Of a stretch of 13,010 bases of DNA, positions 7,863 to 13,010 are shown piece after piece (the stretch's first letter is position 1; every line of letters begins with the position of its first letter). The stretch is from Verrucomicrobia bacterium UBA6775. GTDB lineage: Bacteria > Verrucomicrobiota > Verrucomicrobiia > Limisphaerales > UBA1096. The DNA is taken from assembly GCA_002453165.1 (NCBI GenBank), contig DKGH01000226.1, positions 8,118-21,127 of the forward strand, written 5' to 3'. The translations under genes were made by a program, and so were the position numbers. The notes beneath the pieces are model-generated. The model saw nothing but the letters and a program-made list of their open reading frames with translations, had not been told where the DNA came from and searched no databases.

Positions 7863-7867
7863 TTTCC

Positions 7868-9175
7868 ATGAATACACGTAAACTAATTGCCGTGGCAGCC
7901 GCATCGCTGGCTGCGATCTCATCGACTCAAGCCGACTGGCCTCAGTGGCGCGGACCGGGAGGGCAGGGCGTTGCCGACTCGTCCAATGTGCCAACCGAGT
8001 GGAGCGAAACAAAAAATGTCGCCTGGCGCACCAACTTGCCGGGTCGAGGCTGGTCGTCGCCGCTGGTCATTGGCAATCAAGTTTGGGTCACCGCTGCGCA
8101 CGAGACTCTGGCTTCGGAGGAAGAAACCAAGGAACGCCTGAAGGCAAACACTGGCGGCCAACCGCTCGTTGTGCTTTCCGAAGTGAGGATTAACGCAATC
8201 TGTATCGATAAAGAATCTGGTAAAATCGTAAAAAACATCGAAGTTTTGCGGAAAAAAGATCCGCAGTGGGTGCACAAGACTAACAGCTACGCCTCCCCGA
8301 CACCGATCATCGAGGGCGGTAAAATGTATTTTCAAAACGGTTCCTACGGCACGGCCTGTCTCGAAATGAAGTCGGGCAAGGTTCTTTGGCGGAATCAGGA
8401 TTTGTGGGTCATGCATGAGAACGGGCCGGGCGGATCGCCGACGATTTGGAACGATTTGCTGATATTTCACATGGACGGCAGCGACAACCAATTCATCGCA
8501 GCGATCAACAAAAATACAGGAAAAGTTGTATGGAAGGCAATAAGATCCGGTAAAATGCATGATAATCCACAATTGAAAAAGGCATACGGAACACCGGTGA
8601 TTGCCAAGATTCGAGGGCGCGATGTGGTGGTTTCGCCGGCTGCGAACTGGGTATACGGCTATGACCCGGCGACGGGCGAGGAGCTTTGGAAGGTGGAATA
8701 CGGATCGCTGGGATTCTCGATCGTGCCCAAGCCGGTGATTGGCAAGGGGATGATCTACATCGGCACCAGTTACATGCGGCCGCAACTGCTGGGCATTGAT
8801 GTGACCAAGGCCAAGCCGGAAATCGCCTGGGCGTGCAAACGCAGCGTGCCGGCCATCTCCTCGCCGTTGCTGGTGGGGAACGAACTCTATTTCGTGAGTG
8901 ATTCCGGCGGGATGGTCACCTGTCTGGACGCCAAGACCGGCAAGGAACAGTGGCGTGAGCGGATCGGGGGTAACCACGGCGCCTCACCGACTCTGGTCGG
9001 CGGGCGGTTGTTGTTCCATAGCAAGGAAGGGGAAACGGTTGCGTTGAAGCCGGGCCGGGAATTTCAAGTGCTCACGCGCAACAAGTTGGACGGGCAACAC
9101 CACGCCAGCGCCGCCGTGAGCGACGACGCCCTCTACTTGAGAACCGAAAAGGCGATCTACAAGATTTCAGAGTAA
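7868..9175 (+). CDS. Secreted PQQ-like beta-propeller repeat protein
   Basis: The 435-residue protein has a signal peptide (MNTRKLIAVAAASLAAISSTQA) likely cut near residue 22, so it acts outside the cytoplasm. The mature protein opens with DWPQWRGPGG, the start seen in many PQQ-binding-like proteins of Planctomycetota and Verrucomicrobiota. At least five blade motifs of the form x-D-x-x-(S/T)-G-K-x-x-W follow, including CIDKESGKIVKNI, CLEMKSGKVLWRN, AINKNTGKVVWKA, YDPATGEELWKV and CLDAKTGKEQWRE. The fold is clear. A real PQQ cofactor or dehydrogenase activity is not shown, since many family members are scaffolds or of unknown role. No palindrome core lies inside the gene, but one lies just before it and one just after. 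Two short AT-rich patches (about 8185-8265 and 8510-8590) interrupt the GC-rich composition. Confidence 0.85.
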   Translation: MNTRKLIAVAAASLAAISSTQADWPQWRGPGGQGVADSSNVPTEWSETKNVAWRTNLPGRGWSSPLVIGNQVWVTAAHETLASEEETKERLKANTGGQPLVVLSEVRINAICIDKESGKIVKNIEVLRKKDPQWVHKTNSYASPTPIIEGGKMYFQNGSYGTACLEMKSGKVLWRNQDLWVMHENGPGGSPTIWNDLLIFHMDGSDNQFIAAINKNTGKVVWKAIRSGKMHDNPQLKKAYGTPVIAKIRGRDVVVSPAANWVYGYDPATGEELWKVEYGSLGFSIVPKPVIGKGMIYIGTSYMRPQLLGIDVTKAKPEIAWACKRSVPAISSPLLVGNELYFVSDSGGMVTCLDAKTGKEQWRERIGGNHGASPTLVGGRLLFHSKEGETVALKPGREFQVLTRNKLDGQHHASAAVSDDALYLRTEKAIYKISE

Positions 9176-9203
9176 ACCAAGCTGCTGGTGATCGATCGCC
9201 CCC

Positions 9204-9215
9204 CGCTTGGCCAAG
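9204..9215. repeat. Palindrome copy downstream of the PQQ-like gene
   Basis: CGCTTGGCCAAG with partly symmetric flanks (CC on the left, TGG on the right), 28 bases after the stop codon at 9175. There is no T-run after it, so it is not an obvious terminator. Confidence 0.7.
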
Positions 9216-9392
9216 TGGACGATTCTCTATTCCTGAAAATCCTTTTTTCGGGCGCGGTCAAAAAAATGCTTTCTGGCATTTGACAGGGTGTGGAATCGAG
9301 GGAAGGGTTGGTCGTATTCGGTACTGTAAACCCAGTTGAAGACCTGTAGGCAACGGTTGAAAGGCCGTTCCCCTAAAAACCAATCGTAGATG

Positions 9393-9422
9393 GAGCAGGA
9401 TGGCGTTCGCGTCATCCTGCTC
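9393..9422. terminator. Perfect stem-loop, possible terminator or leader hairpin
   Basis: The arms GAGCAGGATG (9393-9402) and CATCCTGCTC (9413-9422) are perfectly complementary. The inner GCG and CGT extend the stem to about 13 pairs, including one G-U, around a TTCG tetraloop. Downstream there is only TGATTTTA rather than a long T-run. It sits 217 bases after the propeller gene and 109 before the transporter, so it could end the first or lie in the leader of the second. Confidence 0.5.
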
Positions 9423-9485
9423 TGATTTTAGGTGGTTATTTTGTCGGGGGCCGCGTACAAGAGGCCACGCGTCGCCCAATCTGAG

Positions 9486-9511
9486 CGCTTGGCCAAGCGC
9501 TTGGCCAAGCG
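9486..9511. repeat. Tandem palindrome, two units with 12-base period
   Basis: Two CGCTTGGCCAAG units stand head to tail (cores at 9489-9496 and 9501-9508) and end in CG, making a 26-base perfectly symmetric block. It is the only complete tandem in the window and lies 20 bases before the transporter start codon. Confidence 0.85.
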
Positions 9512-9531
9512 GCGTGTGGCAGTCTTCCCCG

Positions 9532-12303
9532 ATGAGTCTCTTTAAGGCAGAACGAAAGATTTGGATCCTCTGCGGGATCTATTTTCTGCTGGCGCTCTGC
9601 TCGCTGATGGCCCGGGCCACTGCGGATTCACTTTTTCTCAAGAATTTCGACAAGAGCAGCATTCCGCTGATGATCATGGCGGCTGCGGCGATGTCCAGTG
9701 TGGTGGCGCTGTTCACCACGTATCTTTGCGCGAGAATCCAGGTTTATGGCGCGTTGAAGCTGGCTTTGACGGCGCTGGCGGTGGCGTTGATCGGCGTGGT
9801 TGCGGCAATCGGCCTGGCCGGTGGCAAGGTGGTTGCCGTACTGACCTACATGGTTTGTGACGTGGTGGTGGTCACGCCGATGGTGTTGTTTTGGGGGTTG
9901 GCGGTTGGGGTGCTGAACCCGAAAGAATCGAAACAATGGTTTGGGCTGATCGGTGCGGCCGGGACGGTGGGCTGTATCGTGGCCGGCTACGTGGTGTCGC
10001 TTGCCAGTCGCAGTGGGCAGGTGGATGTGTTGTCGCTTGGCCTGGTAACGGGGCTGATGGTCGTGGTGCTGGTCGGCCTGGCCAGAACGACGTTGTTTGA
10101 CCAGGGGGAGCCGGCCAAGCAACCGGCGCAGGCGGCCAAGGCGGCGAGTACGTTCCGTGCGCTGGGGGGGATGCTGGGGAACCGGCAGGCGCTGTTGATG
10201 CTATCGCTGGTGGTGTTATCGACGATGGTGATCTGTCTCATCGACATTCATTTCAAGTTTCAGGTGGCCAAGGATCACGAGGAAAATCTCAACCAGTTTT
10301 TCGGTCAGTTTTACACTTACAGCAGTCTTGCCCAGTTGGTGCTGCAGTTGTTCATTGTGCGCACGTTGCTGACGAAAGGCGGGGTGATCACGGCCATCAC
10401 AGTGCTGCCGGTACTGTTGGTGATCTGCTCGGTTAGCGCTTTGTTATTCGCCGGGGAGAAGGGGGTGTACGCCGGTAAGTTTATCTGTCAGGTCATCTTT
10501 TTCACCATCGAGTACGCCGGGCTGCAGATGTTGTTTCTCGCGGTTAAAAAACAGTCGCGCGGACAGATGAAGAGCGTGATCGACGGCTTGGCCCGCCCTG
10601 CGACGATCGCTGCGTCGAGTCTGCTGATCACCGCGACGCTGGCATTCTGGCAGCAGGATTCGCTGGTGCGGTTGAACACGGTGGTGATCGTGGCCGGTGT
10701 CGTTTGGCTGATCGTCGCCTGGCTTAATTACCGGCAGTATCTTGTGTCGCTCGTGGGGATGCTCGACTCGCGGGTGATCGATTTTGACGACGAGTCGGAT
10801 GTGCTGATGGATTCGCGGTTCGACTCGCAGCTGCGGGTGTCTTTGGCCAAGGCGAGTGATTTTGAGGCGGGATTCCTTGCGGATCTGATCATCGGAATGC
10901 ATCGCCCCGATTGGTGTCCGGAGTTTCGGGCTATGCTGGATAAGCCGGACGAAACCCTGCAACGGGCCGGGGTACGTTATCTGGCTGAGTTCGGCAATGC
11001 AGCCGATCGCGAACACATGGTCGCTGTCGGCTTGGCCAATTCGCCTGCTTTTCGAAAGGAAGTGGTGTTCAGCCTCGGCGCCCACTGCACGGGCCGGGAT
11101 TTTCGTGTACTTGAGCCGTTTTTGGATGATCACGAGCCGGAGGTACGATGCGCCTGCGCAGCAGCGCTGCTCAACTCCGGCGAGTTATCGCTGAACGTCC
11201 GCGCGGGGAATGTCTTTTACGAGTTTCTCCATTCTGAAAACGCGGAGGACAGGCGGCATGCGGTGCGGTGCTTGTCGATGATTCGTCATCTCGACACCGG
11301 CCAGATTGTGCGTCAACTCTTGGACGACCCCGATAACGAGATTCGTCGCGAGGCGATTCACGCGATCGATGAAACCAAGTTGGAGTCGACCTTTGGCCGA
11401 CTTGCGGAGTTGATCCAGAAGGAGACGCTTCAGCCGGCGGTCTCCGCCTGCCTGCAAGCCATTGGCCCCGTTGCAGCCGAGAGGATCGGCGATCATTTGG
11501 GCGCGATGCAATACGAGACTGCACCGGATACGTTCCGTTTCCTGACTCAAATATTGATCGAAGCCGGGGAAGGAGAACGCTCTCCCCGGATTGAGGGATT
11601 CATCGAGCAAGTCCGCGGGGAGGCCGATCGTGCTAGGTTGATGACCGATTACTTGAGATCCCTGTCATCCGATCGCGGCAATCGTCAGCGCTTGGTGTTC
11701 GCGCGCGAACAGCTTGCCGAGTACATTCAAAAGGCGGACATTTACCGTCAGCGCTTGGCCAAGCTCCCTTCCGGGCCGGATGCCGAGGCACTGCACTTGG
11801 CCTGCGAGCATCAATTCCAATTACGACTGCGGGTGCTGTACGAGGTATTCCGACTTTTTGATCCCACGATCGACTACAAAAAACTGTTTCGCGCGGCGAT
11901 GGATGGCGGCGAGAATGAGCGGGCGGAGGCTGGCGAAGTGCTGGAGGGAGTGCTTGGCCAAGCGGACGCCGAGCAAGTCATGCGCTTGGCCAAGCCGACT
12001 GCGGACGAGGGAGAGTTTGAGGGCGTCAACTTCTTCGTTCAATCGTTTCGGGATCACGACTCGAAGTGGATCCGTGCCGGCTTGCTACTGCTTGCCGGGG
12101 GGGAGTACGACGACCACCGTGAATGGGTGGGCGAACACCTTAGGCATGCGGAGCCGTTGGTTCGCGAAACCGCACTCGATGTTTTTCTTTCGAATGAATC
12201 CAGCCGCGAGGCGGTGATGGAACAGTGCAACCGATCCATCGCCGATTCCTGCGCCGCCGTCGTCCGCTTGGCCAGACGCAAATTGAGTACACTTGAAGCA
12301 TGA
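9532..12303 (+). CDS. Npt/ATP:ADP-antiporter-like membrane transporter with C-terminal HEAT-like repeats
   Basis: The 923-residue protein has an N-terminal half (about 1-405) with roughly eleven or twelve hydrophobic helices. The layout recalls the Npt1/Npt2 nucleotide-transporter family (MFS clan): a long first helix beginning WILCGIYFLLALCSLMARATADSLFL, K-E-S-K-Q-W-F-G at 131-138, and a conserved R-G-Q-M-K-S-V-I-D-G at 343-352. From about 450 to the end lie helical pairs that read as HEAT-like repeats, for example VRYLAEFGNAADREHMVAVG and RREAIHAIDETKLES. Such transporter-HEAT proteins occur in non-parasitic bacteria with unknown substrate, often with a cyclic-nucleotide-binding domain at the end; here that domain is a separate overlapping gene. 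The ATG at 9532 was chosen over 9400 because the first 44 codons of the longer frame run through the hairpin and the tandem palindrome. Five palindrome cores lie in frame (10843, 11032, 11755, 11954, 11986). ATP/ADP exchange itself should not be assumed. Confidence 0.75.
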   Translation: MSLFKAERKIWILCGIYFLLALCSLMARATADSLFLKNFDKSSIPLMIMAAAAMSSVVALFTTYLCARIQVYGALKLALTALAVALIGVVAAIGLAGGKVVAVLTYMVCDVVVVTPMVLFWGLAVGVLNPKESKQWFGLIGAAGTVGCIVAGYVVSLASRSGQVDVLSLGLVTGLMVVVLVGLARTTLFDQGEPAKQPAQAAKAASTFRALGGMLGNRQALLMLSLVVLSTMVICLIDIHFKFQVAKDHEENLNQFFGQFYTYSSLAQLVLQLFIVRTLLTKGGVITAITVLPVLLVICSVSALLFAGEKGVYAGKFICQVIFFTIEYAGLQMLFLAVKKQSRGQMKSVIDGLARPATIAASSLLITATLAFWQQDSLVRLNTVVIVAGVVWLIVAWLNYRQYLVSLVGMLDSRVIDFDDESDVLMDSRFDSQLRVSLAKASDFEAGFLADLIIGMHRPDWCPEFRAMLDKPDETLQRAGVRYLAEFGNAADREHMVAVGLANSPAFRKEVVFSLGAHCTGRDFRVLEPFLDDHEPEVRCACAAALLNSGELSLNVRAGNVFYEFLHSENAEDRRHAVRCLSMIRHLDTGQIVRQLLDDPDNEIRREAIHAIDETKLESTFGRLAELIQKETLQPAVSACLQAIGPVAAERIGDHLGAMQYETAPDTFRFLTQILIEAGEGERSPRIEGFIEQVRGEADRARLMTDYLRSLSSDRGNRQRLVFAREQLAEYIQKADIYRQRLAKLPSGPDAEALHLACEHQFQLRLRVLYEVFRLFDPTIDYKKLFRAAMDGGENERAEAGEVLEGVLGQADAEQVMRLAKPTADEGEFEGVNFFVQSFRDHDSKWIRAGLLLLAGGEYDDHREWVGEHLRHAEPLVRETALDVFLSNESSREAVMEQCNRSIADSCAAVVRLARRKLSTLEA
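11752..11996. repeat. Cluster of palindrome copies in the HEAT region
   Basis: Exact cores at 11755, 11954 and 11986 read in frame as R-L-A-K-L, L-G-Q-A and R-L-A-K-P. The last two are 32 bases apart. Further single cores in the same gene lie at 10843 (S-L-A-K) and 11032 (G-L-A-N), with a near copy at 12267. Confidence 0.75.
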
Positions 12304-12740
12304 TCACCGTTCAACGAATCCTTTTTTTGAAAAACGTTCCGCTGTTTAGCACGATGCCACCGGACACACTCGCCTGGGTGGCGGAGGCAGCCGAGGAGGT
12401 GAATTACCTCGCCGGGCAAACGATCTTCGATAAGGGGAGTCTGGGCGACAGCATGTACGTTATCGCCGACGGCACGGTGATCATTCATGACAAGGGAAAA
12501 ACCCTTGCAGAACTCCCGCGGGAAGCCTTCTTCGGGGAACTAAGCATCCTTGATGGGGAAACGCGCTCGGCCTCGGCCAAGGCGAAATCGGATTGCCTTT
12601 TGCTTGTCATCAGGCAGGCTTCCTTCCACCGGATTTTATCGAAACAATTCGATGTGACTGAGAGACTATTGAAGATGCTCGTCCGAAGAATCCGCGAGCA
12701 ATCCGCCCAAATTCAAAACCAGAATGAAAACTCAAACTGA
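12300..12740 (+). CDS. Stand-alone cyclic-nucleotide-binding domain protein
   Basis: The 146-residue protein is essentially one CRP-type cNMP-binding domain. It begins with FLKNVPLFSTMPPDTLAWVAEAAEE (the usual N-terminal helix pattern), continues with the beta-roll glycines (G-S-L-G-D-S-M-Y-V-I-A-D-G, about 46-58), and has the phosphate-binding cassette F-G-E-L-S-I-L-D-G-E-T-R-S-A-S at 78-92. E80 and R89 are in the places that contact ribose and phosphate in cAMP receptors. No DNA-binding helix-turn-helix follows; the tail is a short charged helix. Its ATG overlaps the transporter stop by four bases (ATGA), so it is translationally coupled and most likely works as the regulatory subunit of that transporter. 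The ligand (cAMP, cGMP or none) is not known. Confidence 0.88.
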   Translation: MITVQRILFLKNVPLFSTMPPDTLAWVAEAAEEVNYLAGQTIFDKGSLGDSMYVIADGTVIIHDKGKTLAELPREAFFGELSILDGETRSASAKAKSDCLLLVIRQASFHRILSKQFDVTERLLKMLVRRIREQSAQIQNQNENSN

Positions 12741-13010
12741 CCCAAACTTTGTCGGTAGCTGGACGTTGGCCTTGGTGCTTGGTCTGGTCCTAAACGTGTA
12801 CTCGCCGTTGGCACAGGAAGCCACCCAGGCTCCCGCTGCTGAGGAGGAATACACACCTCTGCCGGCTATCGGTTCACCGGAGAGTGATCTGGATTTTCAA
12901 ACGTACCGGCTGAGCTACATGCAGAGTGACCGGGTAATTGCTCTGCTGAAGGCACTGGGATATGCGACTGTGGAGTTTTCAGCCTCGCAGGGGGAACTGA
13001 AAACGGAGAA
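12724..13010 (+). CDS. Exported protein of unknown function, 5' part
   Basis: The frame opens with an ATG at 12724, overlapping the end of the preceding gene by 17 bases in another frame, and stays open to the window edge (95 codons). Residues about 11-32 are a hydrophobic signal sequence ending S-P-L-A-Q, then comes a low-complexity stretch rich in Ala, Glu and Pro. The first folded part starts FQTYRLSYMQSDRVIALLKALGY. That segment has a faint resemblance to N-terminal domains of secretin-like outer membrane proteins, but too little is present to call it. Tight packing implies co-transcription with the transporter and the cNMP-binding gene. Confidence 0.6.
   Translation, partial: MKTQTDPNFVGSWTLALVLGLVLNVYSPLAQEATQAPAAEEEYTPLPAIGSPESDLDFQTYRLSYMQSDRVIALLKALGYATVEFSASQGELKTE

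Larger units (their letters stand above)
7721..7867. promoter_or_regulatory. Divergent proB / PQQ-protein intergenic region
   Basis: This 147-base gap must serve leftward transcription of proB-mazG and rightward transcription of the propeller gene. It contains two palindrome copies about 70 bases apart. A weak sigma70-like pair on the plus strand, TTGCTC (7803-7808) and TACACT (7825-7830) with a 16-base spacer, could drive the propeller gene; this would place the second palindrome in the 5' leader. The match is poor, so the promoter is only a suggestion. Confidence 0.3.
9176..9531. other. 356-base gap with palindromes and a strong hairpin
   Basis: No convincing gene lies here. The gap contains a palindrome copy at 9204-9215, a perfect inverted repeat at 9393-9422 and a tandem palindrome at 9486-9511. 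Position and size make it the likely place for termination of the propeller gene and the promoter of the transporter operon. A TTGACA occurs at 9280-9285 but lacks a matching -10. A 62-codon open frame on the minus strand (9227-9415) is aromatic-rich and resembles nothing I recognise. Confidence 0.5.

Noticed and set aside
7919..8977. 352-codon open frame on the minus strand across the PQQ-like gene
   Set aside because: It is antisense to a clear signal-peptide and blade-motif protein, its composition is rich in His/Arg/Pro, and no domain is recognisable.
9280..9308. Promoter built on the TTGACA at 9280-9285
   Set aside because: No TATAAT-like hexamer lies 15-19 bases downstream; the sequence there is AAGGGT with G-rich flanks.
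9400..9531. Transporter start at the ATG at 9400
   Set aside because: The first 44 codons run through the hairpin and tandem palindrome (giving AWPSAWPS), whereas the ATG at 9532 directly precedes the first membrane helix.
9532..10800. Calling the transporter a true ATP/ADP energy-parasite translocase
   Set aside because: The resemblance is only at family level, the HEAT tail points to the free-living type with unknown substrate, and the substrate cannot be read from the sequence.
904..11993. Reading the palindromes as rho-independent terminators, a CRISPR array or insertion sequence ends
   Set aside because: Most copies are inside genes and lack T-runs. Spacing is irregular with no unique spacers of constant length, and there is no transposase or target duplication.

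Overview
The window most resembles a chromosomal segment from an uncultured environmental bacterium of the Planctomycetota-Verrucomicrobiota-Chlamydiota group, probably Verrucomicrobiota. This is inferred from gene types only: a secreted PQQ-like propeller protein with a WPQWRGP start, beta-lactamase-family hydrolases fused to other enzymes, a GH32-like propeller with a C-terminal sandwich, a cytochrome b558-type SdhC, and a nucleotide-transporter-like protein with a HEAT tail. No rRNA, tRNA, CRISPR array or insertion sequence was found.

Layout. Positions 1-813 (minus) hold the first codons of a probable sdhA and the complete sdhC, in AT-rich DNA (33% GC by hand count over 61-120). At about 860 the composition changes abruptly to GC-rich (62% over 2461-2520) and stays so apart from short patches. 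Positions 920-3244 (plus) encode a lipoprotein that fuses a serine hydrolase to a NamZ/DUF1343 muramidase. It converges, with stop codons 4 bases apart, on a minus-strand gene (3249-5882) that fuses another serine hydrolase to a GH32/43-like propeller. Upstream of that on the same strand are mazG (5956-6642) and proB (6644-7720), 1 base apart. Divergent from proB is a secreted PQQ-like propeller protein (7868-9175). After a 356-base gap comes a tightly packed plus-strand set: a 923-residue Npt-like transporter with a HEAT tail (9532-12303), a stand-alone cyclic-nucleotide-binding protein (12300-12740, ATGA overlap) and the start of an exported protein (12724 to the window end).

The most striking feature is a short palindrome, core TTGGCCAA and full form CGCTTGGCCAAGCG, that recurs throughout the GC-rich part. 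I count 19 exact cores, 14 of them extended to CTTGGCCAAG, plus many near-copies. An 8-mer is expected about 0.2 times in 13 kb under equal base use. Copies lie both between genes (6 of 19 in about 5% of the DNA, three of them just before start codons) and inside genes, where they read as R-L-A-K on one frame or A-L-G-Q-A on another. None occurs in the AT-rich first 860 bases. It looks like a highly iterated palindrome comparable in style to cyanobacterial HIP1 but with an unrelated sequence. I do not know of a description of it.

Functionally, the two fused hydrolases suggest peptidoglycan or glycan scavenging at the cell envelope. proB and mazG are housekeeping functions (proline synthesis, nucleotide-pool cleaning). 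The transporter-HEAT/cNBD pair looks like a membrane carrier with a separately encoded ligand-sensing subunit.
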